11,668 nt of DNA from UBA4719 sp038249115 (GCA_038249115.1 JBBRWQ010000099.1:1-11668), one strand, 5' to 3'; shown: positions 1 to 7,500, counted from the stretch's first letter. Notes: a model not told the origin generated them from the sequence alone. A program made the numbers and translations.

Positions 1-708
1 GAGTTCACACCAGTGAGCACGTCGCGTCCGTCACCGCAGCAGTTCCTCGAGGTCTACGAGGCCGCGGCAGCTGGCGGCGCCGACTCCGTGGTCTCGGTGC
101 ACATCTCCGCGGACATGTCGGGGACGGCGGAGTCCGCGACGATCGCGGCCAGCATGTCGACGATCACCGTGGAGGTCGTCGACTCCCGCTCCATCGGGAT
201 GGCGATGGGTTACGCGGTGCTCTCCGCAGCGGAGGCCTCCCGACAGGGAGAGAGCGCCAAAGCCGTTGCAGCCATTGCGATCTCGCGCGCCAAAGCAGCC
301 ACGGTCATCTTCTACGTCGACACTCTTGAGCATCTGCGCCGAGGTGGGCGCATCGGAGCAGCCTCGGCCCTGCTTGGCTCAGCTTTGGCGATCAAGCCGT
401 TGCTGACGCTGGCCGATGGGCGGATCATGCCGATCGAGAAGGTTCGGACGTCAGCCCGCGCCTTGAGCAGGCTGGAGGAGCTGGCGCTGCGGGCAGCCAG
501 CGCTGCAGGGGAGTCGGGAGTCGACATCGCCGTCCATCATCTGGACTCGCCTTCCCGGGCCGGCGACTTGGTTGAGCGGCTGCGGGCAAGGGCCCCTTCC
601 ACGGCGAAGGTGGTTCTGGTCGAGCTCGGGGCGGTTGTGGGTGCACACGTCGGTCCGGGCACGATCGCGGTGGCCATCTCACCGAGGCCCACAGCCGGCA
701 AGGACTGA
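1..708 (+). CDS. DegV family fatty-acid-binding protein (5' end missing)
   Basis: The frame is open from the first base, so the gene starts before the window; the GTG at 13 lies inside the conserved part and is not a credible start. Residues visible first (TPVSTSRPSP) match the T-S-x-P lipid-carboxylate loop of DegV proteins. They are followed by the VSVHISADMSGT stretch and, near the C-terminus, by the typical G-A-x-V-G-x-H-x-G-P-G-T ending. The family is usually about 280 residues; 235 are seen, so roughly 45 are missing. DegV proteins bind a single fatty acid (FakB-like) and in Firmicutes present it to the FakA kinase. Whether this one works with a kinase cannot be seen here. The stop lies 2 nt before plsY, so co-transcription and a shared role in acyl-chain supply for phospholipid synthesis are likely. 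The family call is firm; the physiological role is inferred. Confidence 0.9.
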   Translation, partial: EFTPVSTSRPSPQQFLEVYEAAAAGGADSVVSVHISADMSGTAESATIAASMSTITVEVVDSRSIGMAMGYAVLSAAEASRQGESAKAVAAIAISRAKAATVIFYVDTLEHLRRGGRIGAASALLGSALAIKPLLTLADGRIMPIEKVRTSARALSRLEELALRAASAAGESGVDIAVHHLDSPSRAGDLVERLRARAPSTAKVVLVELGAVVGAHVGPGTIAVAISPRPTAGKD

Positions 709-710
709 CC

Positions 711-1298
711 ATGCCAGGATCGTGGATCGTGGTCGGGGTGGCGGCCGTGCTCGGCTTCTTCGTCGGGTCGGTCAACCCCGCGACGATCATCGCCACCGTC
801 CTGCACATGGACCTGCACCAGGGCTCGGGCAACCCGGGCGCGACCAATGCCGGTCGGGTGCTGGGCGTCAAGTGGGGCGTCGTGGTGGGCGTGCTCGATG
901 TCCTGAAGGGTCTGGTCCCGACGCTCCTGGCGCTCTGGCTGGCGGACCGCTTCACGGCATACGTGGTCGGATTGGCCTGTGTCCTGGGTCATGTGCTGAC
1001 CCCCTTCCTTCGCGGGCGCGGGGGCAAAGGGGTCGCCACCTCGCTGGGCGCCGTCATCGTCGTCTTCCCCTGGTTCGCCCTGGTGATGCTCGCGGTCTTC
1101 GGGCTGATGCTGTGGCTCACGCGGTGGGTGGCTGGCTCCTCGCTGGTGGCCGCGGCAATGCTCGGGCTGTATGCCGGGTTCGCCCCGCTGCCCGAGCCGG
1201 TCGCCGCCGGCAGGCTGTGGGGGATCTGCCTTGCCCTGCTCGTCATCGGCCGGCACCACCGCAACATTCGCGGATGGGTCCAGCGCCGCCTGGCCTGA
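711..1298 (+). CDS. plsY: Glycerol-3-phosphate acyltransferase PlsY
   Basis: A 195-residue integral membrane enzyme that transfers the acyl group of acyl-phosphate to the sn-1 position of glycerol-3-phosphate, the first step of phospholipid synthesis. All three PlsY loops are present: GSGNPGATN (residues 38-46), GHVLTPFLRGRGGKGVAT (93-110, phosphate-binding glycine-rich loop) and RHHRNI (181-186). About five hydrophobic segments separate them, as expected. The ATG at 711 has an AAGGA-type ribosome site inside the end of the DegV gene. An oddity is the first motif: GSVNPATIIA (19-28), where the usual form is close to G-S-I-P. This looks like a lineage variant, since the catalytic loops are intact. 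It lies 2 nt after degV and probably shares its transcript. No convincing terminator follows. Confidence 0.95.
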   Translation: MPGSWIVVGVAAVLGFFVGSVNPATIIATVLHMDLHQGSGNPGATNAGRVLGVKWGVVVGVLDVLKGLVPTLLALWLADRFTAYVVGLACVLGHVLTPFLRGRGGKGVATSLGAVIVVFPWFALVMLAVFGLMLWLTRWVAGSSLVAAAMLGLYAGFAPLPEPVAAGRLWGICLALLVIGRHHRNIRGWVQRRLA

Positions 1299-1455
1299 GC
1301 TCCGCACAAGGCCGGGCTGGCTTAGGCCGTACCTGAGCGATCAGTAGGTGGTTGTGTCCGTTTGGCTGAGCGCCCTGCCGCCCTAATGGCCTCGTCTGGG
1401 TTGACACTAGCGTCGGCCACTGGCAAGAGCTTTCACTTGTCTGGGGAGTGCCAGA

Positions 1456-1571
1456 ACCAAACAAATTGCACGTTCAAACAATGTGTCTCCTTGTCATTTG
1501 TCTAACGTAAAAGCCTGTCCATCATTTGGCGTAGGACCCGTTCAACCAACAGACTGATCTTTACCAAACAA
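1456..1571 (+). repeat. Iterated CAAACAA motifs in the surface-protein leader
   Basis: The 386-nt gap between plsY and the next gene holds no credible coding sequence and is AT-richer than the flanks. CAAACAA occurs exactly at 1458-1464, 1475-1481 and 1565-1571, with a variant CAACCAA at 1543-1549. Two copies extend to ACCAAACAA (1456, 1563) and two share CGTTCAA(A/C)CAA (1471, 1539). The motifs lie upstream of the candidate promoter at 1582-1610, so they could bind a regulator. This is inference; they may simply reflect low complexity. Confidence 0.35.
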
Positions 1572-1581
1572 GACCGGAACC

Positions 1582-1610
1582 TTTACTGACTTCTTGTCCC
1601 GGCCTATACC
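1582..1610 (+). promoter_or_regulatory. Candidate promoter of the LAFTG surface-protein gene
   Basis: TTTACT (1582-1587) and TATACC (1605-1610) are separated by 17 nt, a fair match to a housekeeping sigma promoter. Transcription would start near 1617, placing the nested hairpin (1623-1671) at the extreme 5' end of the mRNA. A TTGACA lies further up at 1401 but has no good -10 at the right distance. Confidence 0.45.
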
Positions 1611-1622
1611 TCAGACGTACGT

Positions 1623-1671
1623 TTCTTATGTAGGCGATCCTACAGGGTGGGGTCGCCACGGAACATAAGAA
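1623..1671 (+). promoter_or_regulatory. Nested 5'-UTR hairpin before the Shine-Dalgarno
   Basis: Outer arms TTCTTATGT (1623-1631) and ACATAAGAA (1663-1671) are perfectly complementary over 9 bp. Inside them GGCGATCC (1633-1640) pairs with GGGTCGCC (1650-1657) over 8 bp with one G-U, leaving a 9-nt loop and a small asymmetric bulge. The structure ends 1 nt before the AGGAG (1673-1677) of the ATG at 1685. No U-run follows, so it is not an obvious terminator. Stabilising the mRNA 5' end or controlling ribosome access are possible roles. It matches no riboswitch class I recognise. Confidence 0.6.
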
Positions 1672-1684
1672 CAGGAGTTGGGTC

Positions 1685-3103
1685 ATGAACCTTCTCAGTG
1701 TTTTGCACGGAGGGCACGGTCGGCGGCTTCGCGTACGGCGCGGCGCTGCGATGGTGGCGGAGGACGGGATGTCACGATTGCGCGTTGCCATCAAGCCGCG
1801 CTTCCGAAAGCACTTGGCGATGCTCGGCATCGCCGCGATGACCAGCGTTGGGCTGGTGGGCGGCGTGGCCGGTAGTGCCAATGCCGTCAGCGGGTCTGGC
1901 GGCATGATCATTGTCTCCAGCCCGAGTGATGTGCCCGCAGGTGCTGTGGAGGATTCACCTTCGCAGTACCAGACGGACAACGAGTGCGACGACACCCGTT
2001 CCTGGACCCTGACGGTTCCCGGCACCGAGGCCGTGACGCACATCGAGAAGAAGTACAAGAAGACGGTCACGATCCCCGGCAAGGATGCTGTGACCCACAA
2101 GGAATACAAGTACCAGCGCGTCACAGAGAAGACGAAGACCCAGTGGTACTTCGCCAAGTACACAGAGACGCGCAGTGGCGTGAAGGTCGAGGGCGAAGTC
2201 CAGTGGGGTGCCTATGGCCCCTGGGTCAAGTGGAGTCCAGAGACCCACACGTCGTGGCAGGACAGCGACACGCCACTCGGCAGTCCTGCATACCACGCTG
2301 ATTGGAAGGAGGGCAACACCTACTACTACCGCCTTTGGCAGGCCCGGCCCACCGGCCTGACCCGGACGGTCCCGGACGGTACCTTGACCGAGACCACCAG
2401 CGATTGGGTCCTGACCATGCCTGCTGGTAGCGGCTGGGTGCAGACCGACGTCAAGACCGTCACCGACGAGGTTGCGGTTCCGCCCAGTTCCAAGACGGTC
2501 TACTACGACGGCACCGCTGATGGGTCCGTGAACGAGGCAGACGCCACGTGGGTCAAGACGAGCCCTGGCGGTTCTTGGGCGATCTTTGACCAGCAGACCG
2601 TGACCGATCACGAGTCCACACCAGCGGTCGTCACCCACTACGGGTGGAGCAACGGCGTCCAATGCTCGACCAAGGTCGAGGTCCCCAAGCCTGAGACCAA
2701 CGTCATCTGCGGTCCTGATGGCAACGACACCTGGGTCATCCCGACCAACAACGACACCTTCTCCTGGACGCTCAACGACAACGGCGATCTAATCGTGTCG
2801 ATCGTCAGGGCGAACACCACGTTCAACAACGGCACCACGGCCATCAACCTCGGGCAGGCACCGGACGCAAACCTCCCGTGCAACACCGAGGTTGTGACTG
2901 TGCAGCCCGCCGAGGTGCCCACGCAGGTGGACAAGGGTGCCGTCGTGACTGAGGCCACGGTAGTAGCCCCGGCTAAGGTGACACAGCTTGCCTTCACCGG
3001 TGCTGAGACCGTCCCGCTGGGTCTGTCCGGCCTGTTCGCGCTGCTTCTGGGCGCAGGTCTGGTGGCAACGGCTCGTCGTCAAGGGCGTCGGGCAAACAGC
3101 TAA
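1685..3103 (+). CDS. Secreted LAFTG cell-wall-anchored protein, unknown function
   Basis: A 472-residue exported protein. A basic n-region and hydrophobic core (about 44-63) end in S-A-N-A at 64-67, a signal-peptidase-like site. The C-terminus has the sorting signal LAFTG (435-439), a hydrophobic span (about 443-461) and the tail ARRQGRRANS; LAxTG is the class E sortase signal of actinobacteria, so covalent wall attachment is likely. The mature part has two repeat pairs: a 19-residue repeat around 110-145 (copies of P-G-x-x-A-V-T-H-x-E-x-K-Y) and a repeat of about 49 residues at 240-274 and 289-321 (W-V-x-T-x-P-x-G, then T-V-T-D). Four cysteines (101, 327, 342, 399) could form disulfides. No enzymatic motif is recognised. 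ATG 1685 has AGGAG at 7-nt spacing; ATG 1769 (residue 29) has GGAGG at 5 nt and would give a more ordinary signal peptide of 39 residues. The gene has its own promoter and terminator. Confidence 0.85.
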   Translation: MNLLSVLHGGHGRRLRVRRGAAMVAEDGMSRLRVAIKPRFRKHLAMLGIAAMTSVGLVGGVAGSANAVSGSGGMIIVSSPSDVPAGAVEDSPSQYQTDNECDDTRSWTLTVPGTEAVTHIEKKYKKTVTIPGKDAVTHKEYKYQRVTEKTKTQWYFAKYTETRSGVKVEGEVQWGAYGPWVKWSPETHTSWQDSDTPLGSPAYHADWKEGNTYYYRLWQARPTGLTRTVPDGTLTETTSDWVLTMPAGSGWVQTDVKTVTDEVAVPPSSKTVYYDGTADGSVNEADATWVKTSPGGSWAIFDQQTVTDHESTPAVVTHYGWSNGVQCSTKVEVPKPETNVICGPDGNDTWVIPTNNDTFSWTLNDNGDLIVSIVRANTTFNNGTTAINLGQAPDANLPCNTEVVTVQPAEVPTQVDKGAVVTEATVVAPAKVTQLAFTGAETVPLGLSGLFALLLGAGLVATARRQGRRANS

Positions 3104-3110
3104 GCTCTAA

Positions 3111-3153
3111 GGATCCGGGCCCGATCGAGACTCTCTCGATCGGGCCCGGATTC
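3111..3153 (+). terminator. Strong terminator hairpin after the surface-protein gene
   Basis: ATCCGGGCCCGATCGAGA (3113-3130) and its exact complement (3134-3151) form an 18-bp perfect stem with a CTC loop, starting 7 nt after the TAA stop. The flanks add G-T and G-C pairs. The downstream tract TTCGTCTGTCC is only moderately T-rich, which is common in actinobacteria. It should separate the surface-protein transcript from comEA. Confidence 0.85.
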
Positions 3154-3210
3154 GTCTGTCCACAACGGTATTCCGGTTCGTCCGATCGTCCACAGTCTCG
3201 CAACCAGGAC

Positions 3211-3240
3211 TGTCAGCGTGGGTCCGCCCACTCCTAACCT
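3211..3240 (+). promoter_or_regulatory. Candidate comEA promoter giving a leaderless mRNA
   Basis: TAACCT (3235-3240) fits the actinobacterial TAnnnT -10 pattern and ends 6 nt before the comEA ATG at 3247, where transcription would be expected to begin. A weak -35 (TGTCAG or CTGTCA around 3210-3216) lies 18-19 nt upstream. No Shine-Dalgarno is present before the ATG, which agrees with a leaderless message. Confidence 0.4.
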
Positions 3241-3246
3241 GCCCGT

Positions 3247-4155
3247 ATGCCGCGCCGTCGCCTCGAACCGCTTCCAGCCGATCGTGTGGCCGCCATACTC
3301 GGTATTCCGCCTGCCCCCTCGCCCGCCACGGCAGCACCGCAGCTGGCCGGCTGGGTCCCGCAACGAACAGCGGTGGACCCGCTCCCTGCGGCAACGCTCG
3401 AGGACAACGGTCGTCATCGACGTCCGGCTCCGCCCCTGCCCGCCATCCTGACCGTGCCGGTTGCTTTGCGTGGGGTGCGCGCCAAGCCCCGACGCCTTGC
3501 CGTGCTGGGCGTCCTGGTGCTGCTGCTGAGCTCCGCCGTGGTCCTCGGGATTCGCGTCGTATGGGCCCGCTCGGCGGCCCAGCCCCAGCCGGTCGCGGCC
3601 ACAGCGCACGGTCCACCTGGTGGTCTGGTGTCCCGGAGTGTTCCGATGGCGTTCGCTTCGGCCGGAGCCACGGGCTTGCCGACCGCGGCGGGCGTGCTGC
3701 TGGTCCACGTCGTGGGCCAGGTGCGCCATCCGGGAGTCGTTCGCCTTCCACCTGGCGCACGAGTCCTGGATGCCGTCAAAGCGGCTGGTGGCGCTACATC
3801 TTCGGCAGACCTGACCCATCTCAACCTGGCCCGTGTGGTCGCCGACGGTGAGCAGATCGTGGTGCCCAAACCAGGGGAGAGCCTGACGGGCCGGTTACCT
3901 GGTGTCGGGGGAGCCGGGTCGGGCTCCACGGGTCAGGGGTCAACGGGAGGGGGTTCCGTCGGCGGCCTCATCGATCTCAACACCGCTGACGCAGCTGCGC
4001 TGGACACGCTGCCCGGCGTGGGTCCTGTTCTCGCACAACGGATCCTGGACTGGCGTACCCAACACGGCCGGTTCACGTCGGTCACTGAGCTGGGCGAGGT
4101 CACCGGAATCGGCGACAAGATCCTGGCCCAGATCAGTCCGAAGGTTACGGTCTGA
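3247..4155 (+). CDS. comEA: ComEA family competence DNA-binding protein
   Basis: A 302-residue bitopic membrane protein, the DNA receptor that binds incoming double-stranded DNA and feeds it to the ComEC channel. Order of parts: a cytoplasmic, proline- and arginine-rich N-terminus (1-83), one membrane span (about 84-105), an SLBB domain (about 149-207, GVLLVHVVGQVRHPGVV then DAVKAAGG), a glycine/serine/threonine linker (217-240), and a C-terminal helix-hairpin-helix pair (241-302) with LNTA (244-247), LPGVGPVLAQRI (255-266) and GIGDKI (287-292). This is the typical actinobacterial layout, longer than Bacillus ComEA because of the N-terminal tail. The ATG at 3247 has no ribosome site and is probably leaderless. 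The stop lies 1 nt before the comEC ATG, so the two are coupled. Function in transformation is inferred from family; the pilus genes are not in the window. Confidence 0.92.
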   Translation: MPRRRLEPLPADRVAAILGIPPAPSPATAAPQLAGWVPQRTAVDPLPAATLEDNGRHRRPAPPLPAILTVPVALRGVRAKPRRLAVLGVLVLLLSSAVVLGIRVVWARSAAQPQPVAATAHGPPGGLVSRSVPMAFASAGATGLPTAAGVLLVHVVGQVRHPGVVRLPPGARVLDAVKAAGGATSSADLTHLNLARVVADGEQIVVPKPGESLTGRLPGVGGAGSGSTGQGSTGGGSVGGLIDLNTADAAALDTLPGVGPVLAQRILDWRTQHGRFTSVTELGEVTGIGDKILAQISPKVTV

Positions 4156-4156
4156 G

Positions 4157-6550
4157 ATGACCGCCGCTACGTCGGACAAGGTCAAGAGGTCGGGTGAGAC
4201 GGCGTTACGGGCCGGGATCGATGCCCGGCTCCTGGTTCCGGCGCTGTTCGCCTGGGTAGGCGTGGCCACCATGCTGTCTCTGCGACCCATGGTGATTGCC
4301 TTGACTGCCGCGGCCTTCGGTGGTGTTGGCGCGGCGTTGATGCACCGTCGCTGGCGTGGACGATCCTGGGTCACCAGCACCGCTGTCACTTTCTTGGCCA
4401 CCGCGCTCTGCCTGGTCGCCACCGCCGCTCACTCGAGTGTGCGCGAAGCGGGTCTGGTCCCCGGTCTTGCGGCCGAGCGAGCCTCTGCGACGGTCGAGGC
4501 CGTGATCCTGTCGGACCCGCGGACGATCCAGACCAAAGGCATTCGCCCGACCGAGCTCGTCCTGGTCAAGGTGTCGGTCCGCACAGTCGTGGGCCGAGGT
4601 CAACGAAGCGAGTCATCAACGCCGGTGCTGGTATTCGGCGACAAGACCTGGGCGCAGGTGCGATGGCGAGAGGCGATCCGGGTCAGTGGACGGTTCGACG
4701 TCGCCGATCCCGGTGACGATGTGGTCGCGGTCTTCAACCCCTCTGGGCCACCCACCTCAGTCGGCGAACCGGGGCGGATCGCCGACGTGGCCGAACATGT
4801 GCGTTCGGGGCTGCGTGATGCTGTCTCGGGGCTGCCGGTTGATGCGCGAGGACTGCTGCCCGGACTGGTCATCGGCGACACCAGCCAGACCCCGCAGTCA
4901 CTGACGGACGCGATGCTGAAGACCGGCATGACGCACCTCTCAGCCGTCTCCGGGAGCAACGTCGCTGTGGTGCTGGCGGCAGGCATGGGTCTGTGTCGTG
5001 TGATCGGTGTGCGCCGTCGCTGGCGCCCGCCGGTCGCCCTGATACTCCTGGCCGGCTTCGTCATCCTTGCCAGGCCCGAGCCGAGCGTCCTGCGGGCCGC
5101 GGTCATGGGTGTCATCGGGCTGCTGGGCCTAACCGCATCCCGGCGCCGGATGGGCATCCCGGCTCTGTCCGCTGCGGTCCTTGTCCTGCTCTGCGTAGAC
5201 CCGTGGCTCTCCCGATCGTTCGGGTTCGCCCTGTCGACGCTGGCGACCCTCGGTCTGCTGCTCTTTGCCCGACCGTGGGGTGAGTGGTTCGGACGGTTTC
5301 TGCCGTCGCGGATCAAGGGATGGGGCGTCGCGATCGCCATTCCCGTTGCGGCGCAGGCGATGTGCGGCCCTGTCGTTGTTCTGCTGCAGGGCTCGGTCAC
5401 CCTGATCGGAGTGGTCGCCAACCTGATCGCAGCGCCCCTCGTGGCGCCGGCCACGGTCCTCGGGGTGTCGGTGGCTCTGATCGCGCTGGTCTCTCAACCG
5501 CTCGCGGTGCTGGTCGGCTGGCTCGCCGCTCTTCCCACTCTCGGGATCGCCTGGGTCGCGCGCGCCTGCGCCGACGTGCCGATGGGAACGATGCCCTGGC
5601 CGGACGGCGCACCTGGCGCGATGCTGTTGGCGCTCTTGTCAATCGGCCTGCTCTTCACCGGCCCATGGCTCATGGCCATGATTCGCGTCCGCCCCTACAT
5701 CGTCGGCGCTCTCACCCTTCTTGTGCTCGCGGCCGCATGGCCGACCAGCGGCTTCGTGTGGCCATCGCCGAACTGGCGGATGGTGGCCTGTGACGTCGGT
5801 CAGGGCGACGGACTGGTCCTTGCCAGTTCGCCCGGCCACGCTGTCGTCGTGGACGTGGGGACCGATCCCGCCGCTATCGACGGCTGCCTGTCACGACTGC
5901 ACGTCGAGGTGGTGGATGCCGTTGTCCTCACTCACTTTCACGCTGACCACGTCGACGGGCTGCGTGGCGTCCTTCACGGTCGCATCGTCCGTCAGATCCT
6001 CACCTCGCCCGTGCCCGACCCTCCCTTCCAGGTGCGCGAGGTCCAGGGCTGGGCGGCTACGGCAGGGATCCCCATCCGCGAGCTGTATGCCGGAGACCAG
6101 CTCCGTTGGGGTGCGGTCCAGGCTGCTGTGCTGTGGCCGGTGCGGGTAATCCGAGAGGGTTCGGTGCCCAACAACGCCAGCGTTGTTCTCTCGGTGGACG
6201 TCGGTGGGTTGCGCGCCCTGATGCTTGGCGATGTCGAGACCCCTGCTGCGCATGAGGTCCTCCTGGCGCTCAGGCGCGACCCTGAGTTCACAGACGGCGA
6301 TGAGTATGACGTGCTCAAAGTCGCCCACCACGGATCCCGGTTACAGGACCCGATCCTGCTGTCAGAGGTAGGAGCACCGGTGGCACTGATCAGCGTGGGA
6401 GCCGACAACACCTATGGGCATCCGGCGCCCGGCACCGTGAGCCTGTTGAAGGCCGCGGGTTCTCAGGTGTTCAGGACAGACCAGCGTGGTGACATCGCGG
6501 TCGCGCGGACCAGCGACGGGACTGTCTTCGTCTCCGGCCGAGGGCCGTGA
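4157..6550 (+). CDS. comEC: ComEC/Rec2 DNA-uptake channel protein
   Basis: A 797-residue polytopic protein that carries single-stranded DNA across the membrane during natural transformation. After an N-terminal membrane and OB-like region (about 1-200) comes the competence domain, marked by LPGLVIGDTS (234-243) and THLSAVSGSNVA (259-270), with many membrane spans up to about 530. A C-terminal metallo-beta-lactamase-like domain follows: DVGQGDG (546-552), HFHADH (593-598), GDVE (691-694), HHGS (724-727) and GHP (754-756). These metal ligands look complete, so this domain could be an active nuclease. The frame stays open 85 codons upstream (to 3902), but that stretch is the comEA gene read out of frame; ATG 4157, 1 nt after the comEA stop, gives the correct N-terminus. 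A small CGGCC/GGCCG hairpin overlaps the gene end (6535-6547). In many actinobacteria holA follows comEC; here a convergent gene does. Confidence 0.95.
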   Translation: MTAATSDKVKRSGETALRAGIDARLLVPALFAWVGVATMLSLRPMVIALTAAAFGGVGAALMHRRWRGRSWVTSTAVTFLATALCLVATAAHSSVREAGLVPGLAAERASATVEAVILSDPRTIQTKGIRPTELVLVKVSVRTVVGRGQRSESSTPVLVFGDKTWAQVRWREAIRVSGRFDVADPGDDVVAVFNPSGPPTSVGEPGRIADVAEHVRSGLRDAVSGLPVDARGLLPGLVIGDTSQTPQSLTDAMLKTGMTHLSAVSGSNVAVVLAAGMGLCRVIGVRRRWRPPVALILLAGFVILARPEPSVLRAAVMGVIGLLGLTASRRRMGIPALSAAVLVLLCVDPWLSRSFGFALSTLATLGLLLFARPWGEWFGRFLPSRIKGWGVAIAIPVAAQAMCGPVVVLLQGSVTLIGVVANLIAAPLVAPATVLGVSVALIALVSQPLAVLVGWLAALPTLGIAWVARACADVPMGTMPWPDGAPGAMLLALLSIGLLFTGPWLMAMIRVRPYIVGALTLLVLAAAWPTSGFVWPSPNWRMVACDVGQGDGLVLASSPGHAVVVDVGTDPAAIDGCLSRLHVEVVDAVVLTHFHADHVDGLRGVLHGRIVRQILTSPVPDPPFQVREVQGWAATAGIPIRELYAGDQLRWGAVQAAVLWPVRVIREGSVPNNASVVLSVDVGGLRALMLGDVETPAAHEVLLALRRDPEFTDGDEYDVLKVAHHGSRLQDPILLSEVGAPVALISVGADNTYGHPAPGTVSLLKAAGSQVFRTDQRGDIAVARTSDGTVFVSGRGP

Positions 6551-6566
6551 CTGCGCCCAGTAGAGG

Positions 6567-7490
6567 TCACGCGAGCAGGGCTGTGATCGTTAGCAGCACC
6601 GGCACAGACAGAATCGTCGTGACGAAGATCGAGTCACGGGCAAGAGTCGTCGAGCGGTCATACCGCGTGGCATAGACGAAGATGTTCTGCGCCGTGGGCA
6701 AGGCTGCAACAACGGTGACAGCCAACAGCGCGCGACCGTCGAGGTCGAAGAGCCAGCGTGCGGCGGCATACGCGAGCACGGGCTGCACCAACAGCTTGAG
6801 CATGCACACGACTGCCAGCTCCACGCGTGACCCGCCGGCGATCGGGCGAGGGCCCAGCCGCAGCGAAATGCCATATGCCAGCGTCACACCCGGCACCGCC
6901 ATTCCCGCGATCAAGGCGACCGGGGATGCGATGGCGCCGGGCACGTGCCAACCGGCCAGCGACCAGAGCAGGCCGAGGAAGGACCCGACCGTGATCGGGT
7001 TGCGCAGTGGTCGGGTGATGGTGCCCAACAGGGACGCGCGCTGGTCGGATCCGACAGCGTCAAGGATCGCGAGCGCCGGCGGCGTGATCAGCACGAGCTG
7101 CATCAGCAGGACGGGAGCGATGAAGGATGCGCTGCCAAGGACGTACACCGTGATCGGGATGCCCAGGTTTGCCGCGTTGAGATAGGCCGACGACATGGCG
7201 CCCACCACCGTGTCGCCGGTCGATCGGCGCCACACAGTTCGCGCGAGCAGTACGTAAACCGCAGCAGTACCAACGAAACTCAGTGCAGCGGCAGCCAGCC
7301 CGGACGTGAAGATCTGACCGACCGGAGCTGTCGAGAGCGTCTGGAAAAGCAGCGCCGGCGTCGCGACGAAGAAGACCAGTCGGGTGAGAAGCGCTTGGCT
7401 GTCGGCACCCAGCACGCGGAACTGGGCAAGGAAGAACCCCAGGGCGATGATGGCCCCGAGGGTGGCGAACCCCGCCAGCACTCCTTGCAC
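6567..7490 (-). CDS. AEC family (auxin efflux carrier-type) transporter
   Basis: A 307-residue membrane protein with about ten hydrophobic segments in two halves. The AEC signature N-A-A-N-L-G-I-P (105-112) lies in the first half and A-L-P-T-A-Q-N-I-F-V-Y-A (263-274) in the second; both are the broken-helix regions of this fold. The family (PF03547) includes plant PIN-like carriers and bacterial exporters of malonate, malate and other organic anions, so the substrate cannot be named. The start is GTG at 7490; the N-terminus VQGVLAGFATLGAIIALGFFLAQ is typical. It begins 10 nt after the stop of the LysR gene on the same strand, which suggests one transcript. It converges on comEC with a 16-nt gap and no clear terminator. 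Confidence 0.9.
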   Translation of the reverse strand: MQGVLAGFATLGAIIALGFFLAQFRVLGADSQALLTRLVFFVATPALLFQTLSTAPVGQIFTSGLAAAALSFVGTAAVYVLLARTVWRRSTGDTVVGAMSSAYLNAANLGIPITVYVLGSASFIAPVLLMQLVLITPPALAILDAVGSDQRASLLGTITRPLRNPITVGSFLGLLWSLAGWHVPGAIASPVALIAGMAVPGVTLAYGISLRLGPRPIAGGSRVELAVVCMLKLLVQPVLAYAAARWLFDLDGRALLAVTVVAALPTAQNIFVYATRYDRSTTLARDSIFVTTILSVPVLLTITALLA

Positions 7491-7500
7491 GTCGTCGAGC

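Noticed and set aside
537..1307. 256-codon minus-strand open frame
   Set aside because: It is antisense to degV and plsY, rich in Arg, Gln, Asp and His from the mirrored codons, with no domain.
1311..1328. GGCC ... GGCC as a plsY terminator
   Set aside because: Only 4 bp of self-complementary stem with no supporting flank pairs or T-run.
572..1336. 254-codon plus-strand open frame
   Set aside because: It overlaps degV and plsY out of frame, and the real genes have clear motifs.
3902..4156. In-frame 85-codon extension at the start of comEC
   Set aside because: It lies wholly inside comEA, has no homologous character, and ATG 4157 directly follows the comEA stop with a normal ComEC N-terminus.
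6535..6547. CGGCC-GAG-GGCCG hairpin at the comEC end
   Set aside because: A 5-bp stem inside the coding end without a T-run is too weak to call a terminator.
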